DNA from: Dipylidium caninum
Lineage: Eukaryota; Platyhelminthes; Cestoda; Cyclophyllidea; Dipylidiidae
Assembly (NCBI GenBank): GCA_017562135.1
Contig: QEYB01000779.1
Coordinates: 1 to 57,421, forward strand
Direction: 5' to 3'
Length of the DNA stretch: 57,421 nt
Part shown: positions 45,401 through 57,421 of the stretch, one piece after another
Position numbering within the stretch: position 1 is the stretch's first letter
Layout: every line of letters begins with the position of its first letter
The notes under the pieces: model-generated
Seen by the model: the letters and a program-made list of their open reading frames with translations, nothing else
Database searches by the model: none
Told to the model about the DNA's origin: nothing
Translations under genes and position numbers: made by a program

Positions 45401-48400
45401 GAATGGGATGCAAGATGCGCAACTCGCGAGTATTTTCGCCCATGCGATTTGGCAGTGGACGACGTCAATGTGCGATAGAGTGGCAGATTGAGGACCGCAT
45501 ACGCCGACTTGTGAGGCGAAATGGCACACATGCAACTCATCTTCCACTCATTCAGGCTACGTTCGACCCATCTCATGCAGAATGGGATGCAAGATGCGCA
45601 AATCGCGAGTATTTTCGCCCATGCGATTTGGCAGTGGACGACGTCAATGTGCGATAGAGTGGCAGATTGAGGACCGCATACGCCGACTTGTGAGGCGAAA
45701 TGGCACACATGCAACTCATCTTCCACTCATTCAGGCTACGTTCGACCCATCTCATGCAGAATGGGATGCAAGATGCGCAATCGCGAGTATTTTCGCCCAT
45801 GCGATTTGGCAGTGGACGACGTCAATGTGCGATAGAGTGGCAGATTGAGGACCGCATACGCCGACTTGTGAGGCGAAAATGGCACACATGCAACTCATCT
45901 TCCACTCATTCAGGCTACGTTCGACCCATCTCATGCAGAATGGGATGCAAGATGCGCAAATCGCGAGTATTTTCGCCCATGCGATTTGGCAGTGGACGAC
46001 GTCAATGTGCGATAGAGTGGCAGATTGAGGACCGCATACGCCGACTTGTGAGGCGAAATGGCACACATGCAACTCATCTTCCACTCATTCAGGCTACGTT
46101 CGACCCATCTCATGCAGAATGGGATGCAAGATGCGCAAATCGCGAGTATTTTCGCCCATGCGATTTGGCAGTGGACGACGTCAATGTGCGATAGAGTGGC
46201 AGATTGAGGACCGCATACGCCGACTTGTGAGGCGAAATGGCACACATGCAACTCATCTTCCACTCATTCAGGCTACGTTCGACCCATCTCATGCAGAATG
46301 GATGCAAGATGCGCAAATCGCGAGTATTTTTCGCCCATGCGATTTGGCAGTGGACGACGTCAATGTGCGATAGAGTGGCAGATTGAGGACCGCATACGCC
46401 GACTTGTGAGGCGAAATGGCACACATGCAACTCATCTTCCACTCATTCAGGCTACGTTCGACCCATCTCATGCAGAATGGGATGCAAGATGCGCAAATCG
46501 CGAGTATTTTCGCCCATGCGATTTGGCAGTGGACGACGTCAATGTGCGATAGAGTGGCAGATTGAGGACCGCATACGCCGACTTGTGAGGCGAAATGGCA
46601 CACATGCAACTCATCTTCCACTCATTCAGGCTACGTTCGACCCATCTCATGCAGAATGGGATGCAAGATGCGCAAATCGCGAGTATTTTCGCCCATGCGA
46701 TTTGGCAGTGGACGACGTCAATGTGCGATAGAGTGGCAGATTGAGGACCGCATACGCCGACTTGTGAGGCGAAATGGCACACATGCAACTCATCTTCCAC
46801 TCATTCAGGCTACGTTCGACCCATCTCATGCAGAATGGGATGCAAGATGCGCAAATCGCGAGTATTTTCGCCCATGCGATTTGGCAGTGGACGACGTCAA
46901 TGTGCGATAGAGTGGCAGATTGAGGACCGCATACGCCGACTTGTGAGGCGAAATGGCACACATGCAACTCATCTTCCACTCATTCAGGCTACGTTCGACC
47001 CATCTCATGCAGAATGGGATGCAAGATGCGCAAATCGCGAGTATTTTCGCCCATGCGATTTGGCAGTGGACGACGTCAATGTGCGATAGAGTGGCAGATT
47101 GAGGACCGCATACGCCGACTTGTGAGGCGAAATGGCACACATGCAACTCATCTTCCACTCATTCAGGCTACGTTCGACCCATCTCATGCAGAATGGGATG
47201 CAAGATGCGCAAATCGCGAGTATTTTCGCCCATGCGATTTGGCAGTGGACGACGTCAATGTGCGATAGAGTGGGCAGATTGAGGACCGCATACGCCGACT
47301 TGTGAGGCGAAATGGCACACATGCAACTCATCTTCCACTCATTCAGGCTACGTTCGACCCATCTCATGCAGAATGGGATGCAAGATGCGCAAATCGCGAG
47401 TATTTTCGCCCATGCGATTTGGCAGTGGACGACGTCAATGTGCGATAGAGTGGCAGATTGAGGACCGCATACGCCGACTTGTGAGGCGAAATGGCACACA
47501 TGCAACTCATCTTCCACTCATTCAGGCTACGTTCGACCCATCTCATGCAGAATGGGATGCAAGATGCGCAAATCGCGAGTATTTTTCGCCCATGCCGATT
47601 TGGCAGTGGACGACGTCAATGTGCGATAGAGTGGCAGATTGAGGACCGCATACGCCGACTTGTGAGGCGAAATGGCACACATGCAACTCATCTTCCACTC
47701 ATTCAGGCTACGTTCGACCCATCTCATGCAGAATGGGATGCAAGATGCGCAAATCGCGAGTATTTTCGCCCATGCGATTTGGCAGTGGACGACGTCAATG
47801 TGCGATAGAGTGGCAGATTGAGGACCGCATACGCCGACTTGTGAGGCGAAATGGCACACATGCAACTCATCTTCCACTCATTCAGGCTACGTTCGACCCA
47901 TCTCATGCAGAATGGGATGCAAGATGCGCAAATCGCGAGTATTTTCGCCCATGCGATTTGGCAGTGGACGACGTCAATGTGCGATAGAGTGGCAGATTGA
48001 GGACCGCATACGCCGACTTGTGAGGCGAAATGGCACACATGCAACTCATCTTCCACTCATTCAGGCTACGTTCGACCCATCTCATGCAGAATGGGATGCA
48101 AGATGCGCAAATCGCGAGTATTTTCGCCCATGCGATTTGGCAGTGGACGACGTCAATGTGCGATAGAGTGGCAGATTGAGGACCGCATACGCCGACTTGT
48201 GAGGCGAAATGGCACACATGCAACTCATCTTCCACTCATTCAGGCTACGTTCGACCCATCTCATGCAGAATGGGATGCAAGATGCGCAAATCGCGAGTAT
48301 TTTCGCCCATGCGATTTGGCAGTGGACGACGTCAATGTGCGATAGAGTGGCAGATTGAGGACCGCATACGCCGACTTGTGAGGCGAAAATGGCACACATG

Positions 48401-49260
48401 CAACTCATCTTCCACTCATTCAGGCTACGTTCGACCCATCTCATGCAGAATGGGATGCAAGATGCGCAAATCGCGAGTATTTTCGCCCATGCGATTTGGC
48501 AGTGGACGACGTCAATGTGCGATAGAGTGGCAGATTGAGGACCGCATACGCCGACTTGTGAGGCGAAATGGCACACATGCAACTCATCTTCCACTCATTC
48601 AGGCTACGTTCGACCCATCTCATGCAGAATGGGATGCAAGATGCGCAAATCGCGAGTATTTTCGCCCATGCGATTTGCAGTGGACGACGTCAATGTGCGA
48701 TAGAGTGGCAGATTGAGGACCGCATACGCCGACTTGTGAGGCGAAATGGCACACATGCAACTCATCTTCCACTCATTCAGGCTACGTTCGACCCATCTCA
48801 TGCAGAATGGGATGCAAGATGCGCAAATCGCGAGTATTTTCGCCCATGCGATTTGGCAGTGGACGACGTCAATGTGCGATAGAGTGGCAGATTGAGGACC
48901 GCATACGCCGACTTGTGAGGCGAAATGGCACACATGCAACTCATCTTCCACTCATTCAGGCTACGTTCGACCCATCTCATGCAGAATGGGATGCAAGATG
49001 CGCAAATCGCGAGTATTTTCGCCCATGCGATTTGGCAGTGGACGACGTCAATGTGCGATAGAGTGGCAGATTGAGGACCGCATACGCCGACTTGTGAGGC
49101 GAAATGGCACACATGCAACTCATCTTCCACTCATTCAGGCTACGTTCGACCCATCTCATGCAGAATGGGATGCAAGATGCGCAAATCGCGAGTATTTTCG
49201 CCCATGCGATTTGGCAGTGGACGACGTCAATGTGCGATAGAGTGGCAGATTGAGGACCGC

Positions 49261-52200
49261 ATACGCCGACTTGTGAGGCGAATGGCACACATGCAAACTC
49301 ATCTTCCACTCATTCAAATGGCTACGTTTCGACCCATCTCATGCAGAATGGGATGCAAGATGCGCAACTCGCGAGTATTTTCGCCCATGCGATTTGGCAG
49401 TGGACGACGTCAATGTGCGATAGAGTGGCAGATTGAGGACCGCATAACGCCGACTTGTGAGGCGAAATGGCACACATGCAACTCATCTTCCACTCATTCA
49501 GGCTACGTTCGACCCATCTCATGCAGAATGGGATGCAAGATGCGCAAATCGCGAGTATTTTCGCCCATGCGATTTGGCAGTGGACGACGTCAATGTGCGA
49601 TAGAGTGGCAGATTGAGGACCGCATACGCCGACTTTTGTGAGGCGAAATGGCACACATTGCAACTCATCTTCCACTCATTCAGGCTACGTTCGACCCATC
49701 TCATGCAGAATGGGATGCAAGATGCGCAAATCGCGAGTATTTTCGCCCATGCGATTTGGCAGTGGACGACGTCAATGTGCGATAGAGTGGCAGATTTGAG
49801 GACCGCATACGCCGACTTGTGAGGCGAAATGGCACACATGCAACTCATCTTCCACTCATTCAGGCTACGTTCGACCCATCTCATGCAGAATGGGATGCAA
49901 GATGCGCAACTCGCGAGTATTTTTCGCCCATGCGATTTGGCAGTGGACGACGTCAATGTGCGATAGAGTGGCAGATTGCGGAGGACCGCATACGCCGACC
50001 CATTGTGAGGCGAAATGGCACACATGCAACTCATCTTCACTCATTCAGCTACGTTCGACCCATCTCATGCAGAATGGGATGCAAGATGCGCAAATCGCGA
50101 GTATTTTCGCCCATGCGATTTGCAGTGGACGACGTCAATGTGCGATAGAGTGGCAGATTGAGGACCGCATACGCCGACTTGTGAGGCGAAATGGCACACA
50201 TGCAACTCAATCTTCCACTCATTCAGGCTACGTTCGACCCATCTCATGCAGAATGGGATGCAAGATGCGCAAATCGCCGAGTATTTTCGCCCATGCGATT
50301 TGGCAGTGGACGACGTCAATGTGCGATAGAGTGGCAGATTGAGGACCGCATACGCCGACTTGTGAGGCGAAATGGCACACATGCAACTCATCTTCCACTC
50401 ATTCAGGCTACGTTCGACCCATCTCATGCAGAATGGATGCAAGATGCGCAAATCGCGAGTATTTTCGCCCATGCGATTTGGCAGTGGACGACGTCAATGT
50501 GCGATAGAGTGGCAGATTGAGGACCGCATACGCCGACTTGTGAGGCGAAATGGCACACATGCATTCTTCCACTCATTCAGGCTACGTTCGACCCATGCAC
50601 CAGATGGCTACGTTCGAGTATGCTACGTTCGACCCATCTCATGCAGAATGGATGCAAGATGCGCAAATCGCGAGTATTTTCGCCCATGCGATTTGGCAGT
50701 GGACGACGTCAATGTGCGATAGAGTGGCAGATTTGAGGACCGCATACGCCGACTTGTGAGGCGAAATGGCACACATGCAACTCATCTTCCACTCATTCAG
50801 GCTACGTTCGACCCATCTCATGCAGAATGGGATGCAAGATGCGCAAATCGCGAGTATTTTCGCCCATGCGATTTGGCAGTGGACGACGTCAATGTGCGAT
50901 AGAGTGGCAGATTGAGGACCGCATACGCCGACTTGTGAGGCGAAATGGCACACATGCAACTCATCTTCCACTCATTCAGGCTACGTTCGACCCATCTCAT
51001 GCAGAATGGGATGCAAGATGCGCAAATCGCGAGTATTTTCGCCCATGCGATTTGGCAGTGGACGACGTCAATGTGCGATAGAGTGGCAGATTGAGGACCG
51101 CATACGCCGACTTGTGAGGCGAAATGGCACACATGCAACTCATCTTCCACTCATTCAGGCTACGTTCGACCCATCTCATGCAGAATGGGATGCAAGATGC
51201 GCAAATCGCGAGTATTTTTCGCCCATGCGATTTGGCAGTGGACGACGTCAATGTGCGATAGAGTGGCAGATTGAGGACCGCATACGCCGACTTGTGAGGC
51301 GAAATGGCACACATGCAACTCATCTTCCACTCATTCAGGCTACGTTCGACCCATTCTCATGCAGAATGGGATGCAAGATGCGCAAATCGCGAGTATTTTC
51401 GCCCATGCGATTTGGCAGTGGACGACGTCAATGTGCCGATAGAGTGCAGATTGAGGACCGCATACGCCGACTTGTGAGGCGAAATGGCACACATGCAACT
51501 CATCTTCCACTCATTCAGGCTACGTTCGACCCATCTCATGCAGAATGGGATGCAAAGATGCGCAAATCGCGAGTTTTTCGCCCATGCGATTGGCAGTGGA
51601 CGACGTCAATGTGCGATAGAGTGGCAGATTGAGGACCGCATACGCGACTTGTGAGGCGAAATGGCACACATGCAACTCATCTTCCACTCATTCAGGCTAC
51701 GTTCGACCCATCTCATGCAGAATGGGATGCAAGATGCGCAAACTCGCGAGTATTTTTCGCCCATGCGATTTGGCAGTGGGACGACGTCAATGTGCGATAG
51801 AGTGGGCAGATTGAGACCGCATACGCCGACTTTGTGAGGCGAGAATGGCACCACATGCAACTTCATCTTCCACTCATTCAGGCTACGTTCGACCCATCTC
51901 ATGCAGAATGGGATGCAAGATGCGCAAATCGCGAGTATTTTCGCCCATGCGATTTGGCAGTGGACGACGTCAATGTGCGATAGAGTGGCAGATTGAGGAC
52001 CGCATACGCCGACTTGTGAGGCGAAATGGCACACATGCAACTCATCTTCACTCATTCAGCTACGTTCGACCCATCTCATGCAGAATGGGATGCAAGAATG
52101 CGCACGCGAGTATTTTTCGCCCATGCGATTTGGCAGTGGACGACGTCAATGGCACACATGCGGCTATAGAGTGGCAGATTGAGCGACCGCAATATAGAGT

Positions 52201-55200
52201 GGCGCCGACTTGTGAGGCGAAATGGCACACATGCAACTCAATCTTCCACTCATTCAGGCTACGTTCGACCCATCTCATGCAGAATGGGATGCAAGATGCG
52301 CAAATCGCGAGTATTTTCGCCCATGCGATTTGGCAGTGGACGACGTCAATGTGCGACAGATTGAGACCGCCGCCGACTTGTGAGGCGAAATGGCACACAT
52401 GCAACTCATCTTCCACTCATTCAGGCTACGTTCGACCCATCTCATGCAGAATGGGATGCCAAGATGCGCAAATCGCGAGTATTTTCGCCCATGCGATTTG
52501 GCAGTGGACGACGTCAATGTGCGATAGAGTGGCAGAATTGAGGACCGCATACGCCGACTTGTGAGGCGAAATGGCACACATGCAACTCATCTTCCACTCA
52601 TTCAGGCTACGTTCGACCCATCTCATGCAGAATGGGATGCAAGATGCGCAACTCGCGAGTATTTTCGCCCATGCGATTTGGCAGTGGACGACGTCAATGT
52701 GCGATAGAGTGGCAGATTGAGGACCGCATACGCCGACTTGTGAGGCGAAATGGCACACATGCAACTCATCTTCCACTCATTCAGGCTACGTTCGACCCAT
52801 CTCATGCAGAATGGGATGCAAGATGCGCAAATCGCGAGTATTTTCGCCCATGCGATTTGGCAGTGGACGACGTCAATGTTAGAGTGGCAGATTGAGGACC
52901 GCATACGCCGACTTGTGAGGCGAAATGGCACACATGCAACTCATCTTCCACTCATTCAGGCTAACGTTCGACCCATCTCATGCAGAATGGGATGCAAGAT
53001 GCGCAAATCGCGAGTATTTTCGCCCATGCGATTTGGCAGTGGACGACGTCAATGTGCGATAGAGTGGCAGATTGAGGACCGCATACGCCGACTTGTGAGG
53101 CGAAATGGCACACATGCAACTCATCTTCCACTCATTTAGGCTACGTTCGACCCATCTCATGCAGAATGGGATGCAAGATGCGCAAATCGCGAGTATTTTC
53201 GCCCATGCGATTTGGCAGTGGACGACGTCAATGTGCGATAGAGTGGCAGATTGAGGACCGCATACGCCGATTGTGAGGCGAAATGGCACACATGCAACTC
53301 ATCTTCCACTCATTCAGGCTACGTTCGACCCATCTTCATGCAGAATGGGATGCAAGATGCGCAAATCGCGAGTATTTTTTCGCCCATGCGATTTGGCAGT
53401 GGACGACGTCAATGTGCCTCTCAGAGTGGCAGATTGAGGACCGCATACGCCGACTTGTGAGGCGAAATGGCACACATGCAACTCATCTTCCACTCATTCA
53501 GGCTACGTTCGACCCATCTCATGCAGAATGGGATGCAAGATGCGCAAATCGCGAGTATTTTCGGCCCATGCGATTTGGCAGTGGACGACGTCAATGTGCG
53601 ATAGAGTGGCCAGATTGAGGACCGCATACGCCGACTTGTGAGGCGAAAATGGCACACATGCAACTCATCTTCCACTCATTCAGGCTACGTTCGACCCATC
53701 TCATGCAGAATGGGAATGCAAGGATGCGCAAATCGCGAGTATTTTCGCCCATGCGATTTGGCAGTGGACGACGTCAATGTGCGATAGAGTGGCAGATTGA
53801 GGACCCGCATACGCCGAACTTGTGAGGCGAAATGGCACACATGCAAACTCATCTTCCACTCATTCAGGCTACGTTCGACCCATCTCATGCAGAATGGCGA
53901 TGCAAGATGCGCAAATCGCGAGTATTTTCGCCCATTGCGATTTGCAGTGGACGACGTCAATGTGCGATAGAGTGGCAGATTTGAGGACCGCATACGCCGA
54001 CTTGTGAGGCGAAATGGCACACATGCAACTCATCTTCCACTCATTCAGGCTACGTTCGAACCCATCTCAATGCAGAATGGATGCAAGAGAATGCGCAAAT
54101 CGCGCGAGTTATTTTCGCCCATGCGATTTGGCAGTGGACGACGTCAATGTGCGATAGAGTGGCAGATTGAGCGACCGCATTACGCCGACTTGTGAGGCGA
54201 AATGGCACACATGCAAACTCATCTTCCACTCATTTCAGGCTACGTTCGACCCATCTCATGCAGAATGGGATGCAAGATGCGCAAATCGCGAGTATTTTCG
54301 CCCATGCGATTTGCAGTGGACGACGTTCAATGTGCGATAGAGTGGCAGATTGAGGACCGCATACGCCGACTTGTGAGGCCGAAATGGCAACACATGCAAA
54401 TCTCATCCGTTCCACTCATTCAGGCTACGTTCGACCCAATCTTCGCCCATCGCAGACGATGGGAGGTGGCAAGATGCGCAAACTTGTGAGGCGCACACAT
54501 GAGTATTTTGGCGCCATTGCGATTTGGCAGTGGACGACGTCAATGTGCGATAGAGTGGCAGATTGAGGACCGCATACGCCGACTTGTGAGGCGAAATGGC
54601 ACACATGCAACTCATCTTCCACTCATTCAGGCTACGTTTTGACCCATCTCATGCAGAATGGGCTGCAAGATGCGCAAAATCGCGAGTATTTTTCGCCCAT
54701 GCGATTTGGCAGTGGACGAACGTCAATGTGCGATAGAGTGGCAGATTGAGGACCGCATACGCCGACTTGTGAGGCGAAATGCACACATGCAACTCATCTT
54801 CCACTCATTCCAGGCTACGTTCGACCCATCTCATGCAGAATGGGATGCAAGATATGCGCAAAATCGCGAGTATTTTCGGCCCATGCGATTTTGGCAGTGA
54901 ACGACGTCAATGTGCGATAGAGTGGCAGATTGAGGACCGCATACGCCGACTTGTGAGGCGAAATGGCACCACATGCAACTCATCTTCCACTCATTCAGGC
55001 TACGTTCGACCCATCTCATGCAGAATTGGGATGCAAGTATGCGCAATCGCGAGTATTTTCGCCATGCGATTTGGCAGTGGACGACGTCAATGTGCGAATA
55101 GAGTGGCAGATTGAGACCGCATACGCCGACTTGTGAGGCGAAATGGCACACATGCAACTCATCTTCCACTCATTCAGAGCTACGTTCCGACCCATCTCAT

Positions 55201-55560
55201 GCAGAATGGGATGCAAGATGCGCAAAATCGCGAGTATTTCGCCCATGCCGATTTGGCAGTGGAACGACGTCAATGTGCGATAGAGTGGCAGATTGAGGAC
55301 CGCATACGCCGACTTGTGAGGCGAAATGGCACACATGCAAACTCATCTTCCACTCATTCAGGCTACGGTCATCGACCCATACTCTCATGCAGAATGGGTA
55401 TGCAAGCCTCTCATGCGCAAATCGCGAGTATTTTCGCCATGCGATTGGCAGTGGGACGACGTCAAATTGTGCGATAGAGTGGCAGATTGAGGACCGCATA
55501 ACGCCGACTTGTGACGGCGAAAATGGCACACATGCAACTCATCTTCCACTCATTTCAGGC
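49261..55560 (+). repeat. 179-bp satellite array, indel-rich block (about 35 monomers)
   Basis: The same monomer continues, but from 49,261 nearly every unit carries private one-base insertions or deletions, often in short homopolymers (GAATGG, GCAAACTC, TATTTTTCG, CGCAAAATC). The load rises from one or two per unit near 49.3 kb to roughly ten per unit near 55 kb. Substitutions are rare by comparison. Scrambled units occur at about 50,575-50,640, 52,150-52,215 and 54,435-54,520. The B-box and T4 words stay mostly intact until about 54 kb. Confidence 0.97.
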
Positions 55561-57012
55561 TACTTTCGATCCCCCATCTCATGCAGGAATCAGGGTACTT
55601 ATGGGATGGGCAAGGATGCGCAAATTCGCGGAAGTTATTTTCGGGCTTCCGTTGCCGAACATTTAGGCACGGCTTGGACGACGTCACATGGTCCAGCAGG
55701 ATAGATTGGGTCAGGAGCTTCTGAGGGAGCCACGCCATACGGAGCGCGGGACTTGTGAAGCGCGACAAGGAGCACACCGGCATGGGCAAAAAACTCATCT
55801 GGCTCCCACTCAGTTTTCAGGCTTACGGTATCGGAGGACCCTCTGCATTAGCGAGCCCCCCTCGCGAGGACTCGCAACGATGCCGCACAAATCGCAGAGT
55901 ATTTTCGCCAGCGATGCGATTATTTTGCAGTGGACGGACGTCAATGTACGGATAGGCGTGGGCACTGAACTTGCAGTGACGGCCAAATGATACGCAGACT
56001 TGTGCAGGCGACCCACGGATAATGGGGGCTATCTCACAACTGCACAACTTCTTTATGGTTTCCCACTCATTCAGGGCTACGTTTCGAACCCAGTTCTTCT
56101 GTTATGGCGGACTGGGAGTGCAAGAATGCGCAACAATCGCGATATTTTCGCCCATTGCGAGTTTGGCGAGGTCGGTGTGGGACGACGTCATTCGTGCGAT
56201 AAGTGCTCAGAAAGTTATGGTCCAGAATGTTTGAGGGATACGGCATACGGGCCGGTAGCTTGAGCGGGTGCGATGTTTCAAGACTCATCTTTCACTGCAG
56301 TATACAGGTCTAGCGGAATAGTCAGACCCCCCATCTTCTGACATGCAGTAATGGGATGGGCAAGATTGCCCGCTCTCTCCGCCGGGAGATGTTTCGCCCA
56401 TCGATATTTTGATGGTTGTTTCTCTGTAGGTGTGTGAAGCAGACCAAGCCGGGCTGGGATGGATGCGAGTGAGACAGTTATTTGTTTACTGGTTGGCAGT
56501 GTTTTTTGGAGCGGAACGCTCCAAGTTGTGCGCACTTAGAGTGGGGCCAGATTCTGTGATATGAGGAGAAGCGACATAAAAAGCGCCGACTCTTGTGACG
56601 GCGAAACTCAATTGCGCACCCCCGACAGAGCATTGACAACCTCACTTTCTTTACCCTTCATTTCAGGGCTTTCGCCGTTTCTGCTCTCACTGCAAGTAAA
56701 ATTATAGGGATGCAAGCCTCAAAACCTGCCCGCAAAATCCGGCGAGTATTCTTCCCTCACGCCCCATGCGACATCTACTCTGGCAAGGTGAGGGAGACGA
56801 ACACGATCCAAATGCTTGCGAGTGTACAATTTCTATAGACTCAGAGAGCATTAGCCCATGTGACCGGCATACGGCCGGCCGACTTGTTGAGGGCGCAAAA
56901 CTCGCTGTCACACCAGGGCAAAACTTCATCCTACTCCACCATTCATTTTCAGGCTTTACGTTCGGGGACCCACCAATCATACATCCACTGCGAGAAGATG
57001 GGATTGCAAGAT
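55561..57012 (+). repeat. Degraded, expanded satellite monomers (about 6)
   Basis: Monomer landmarks persist in the right order (CTCAT..TTCAGG, GGGATGCAAG, CGCAAATC, GGACGACGTCA, GCATACG, CGACTTGTG), but extra bases separate them. The CTCAT landmark recurs at about 55,530, 55,790, 56,036, 56,280, 56,607 and 56,919, giving intervals of about 245-325 in place of 179. The last clear landmarks are TTCAGGCTTTACGTTCG (about 56,948) and GATGGGATTGCAAG (about 56,997). Confidence 0.85.
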
Positions 57013-57421
57013 TGTCGCTCATTCAATCCTACGGTATAGTCATTGTTGAGATCGGTGCCTAAGTCAAGACCTAGCAGCGAATTTGTAAAACGTCGCAAGG
57101 ATCTTCGAGCCACCTCGCACCTTCCTAAACTTCAACCCAAGGCGCGATGCAAAGCTGTGAGCTCCCCACATGCGCTATTGTGTGGAAGATACCGTGCCGC
57201 ATTAGTTGATTACATGCAGGAATAAGACGACGGAATCGTGTTGAGCGTAGTAAGAAGCTGTAAGAGTCATAGGTCTGTGACCTGTGTGGGGCATGAATAG
57301 GAACAGGTTGTGATGTTGTCTCTTGACGCGGATCCACAGCGCCATCACGTGCTTGCTCTGCATCTTAATTGTCGATTGCTGCAAAACGGGCTGACCCACC
57401 TGTGGCAGGTTGAGCTGCAAG
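57013..57421. other. Right end of window, no satellite signal and no gene
   Basis: After about 57,012 the monomer words are no longer recognisable. Only short overlapping frames remain and nothing else was seen. Confidence 0.5.

Larger units (their letters stand above)
42273..49260 (+). repeat. 179-bp satellite array, homogeneous block (about 39 monomers)
   Basis: The monomer is exactly 179 bp (93 G+C, 52%) when counted from GCATACGCCGACTTGTGAGG. Monomers follow head to tail with no spacer: the word ATGGGATGCAAGATGCGC recurs at 42,358, 42,537, 42,716, 42,895 and so on, every 179 bases. In about 7 kb I see only about a dozen departures, such as CAACGCATC for CAACTCATC (42,849; 44,820), CAACTCGCG for CAAATCGCG (45,421) and isolated one-base indels. 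No higher-order period is evident. Each strand has overlapping 84- or 110-codon frames. Because 179 is not a multiple of three, these rotate frame in every unit and are by-products of the repeat. Confidence 0.99.

Noticed and set aside
42273..49260. Hammerhead ribozyme in the satellite, as in some flatworm satellites
   Set aside because: The core CTGATGA is absent from both strands of the monomer. The nearest word on the minus strand (CCTGAATGAG) has an extra base, and no properly spaced GAAA follows it.
42273..55560. CRISPR array
   Set aside because: The units are contiguous 179-bp copies with no unique spacers, and the surrounding sequence is eukaryotic in character.
42273..55560. Tandem protein-coding repeat (large repetitive protein)
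   Set aside because: The period is not a multiple of three and each frame meets a stop in every one or two units. Longer frames arise only where indels occur.
57013..57421. Telomere repeat at the right end
   Set aside because: No TTAGGG-type or other short G-rich tandem repeat is present.

Overview
The window reads as non-genic eukaryotic (metazoan) DNA: there is no prokaryote-like gene packing, no long open reading frame outside a satellite, and several short exon-like islands bounded by AG/GT signals. A parasitic flatworm, perhaps a tapeworm, is my best guess. It rests on the overall look (GC near one half, a candidate 32-nt intron, repeats that resemble what I remember of tapeworm intergenic DNA) and is not proven by any recognised gene.

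Layout. 1-10,045 is a large imperfect inverted repeat (arms 1-2,502 and 7,623-10,045). Its left arm is fused through a 3-bp microhomology to a 1.3-kb segment (2,501-3,829) that recurs almost unchanged at 17,507-18,848. 10,046-24,770 is a mosaic of older, diverged copies of the same families in both orientations. It includes three copies of a tRNA-like, possibly SINE-derived element (12.1, 21.0 and 22.0 kb) and one small gene-like island (16.6-17.3 kb) encoding a Ser-repeat, basic 97-residue protein. 24,770-42,272 is mostly unique sequence. It has a few weak exon or pseudogene candidates (26.5 kb minus, 33 kb, 34.4 kb, 36.2 kb, 40.3 kb minus) and another copy of a repeat module at 31.1-32.5 kb.

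42,273 to about 57,012 is a satellite array with a 179-bp monomer. About 39 almost identical monomers (42,273-49,260) are followed by about 35 monomers with a rising load of single-base indels (49,261-55,560). Then come about 6 heavily expanded, barely recognisable monomers (55,561-57,012). Each monomer contains, in the correct order and spacing, an RNA polymerase III A-box match, a B-box match and a T4 run. That makes a satellite-encoded transcript of roughly 105 nt an open, testable possibility. The indel gradient at the right end may be satellite-edge ageing, but its insertion bias looks more like low-quality long-read consensus.

No complete gene, rRNA gene, canonical tRNA gene, CRISPR array or telomere repeat could be supported. 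Dozens of open frames on both strands of the satellite are by-products of the repeat and should not be annotated as genes.
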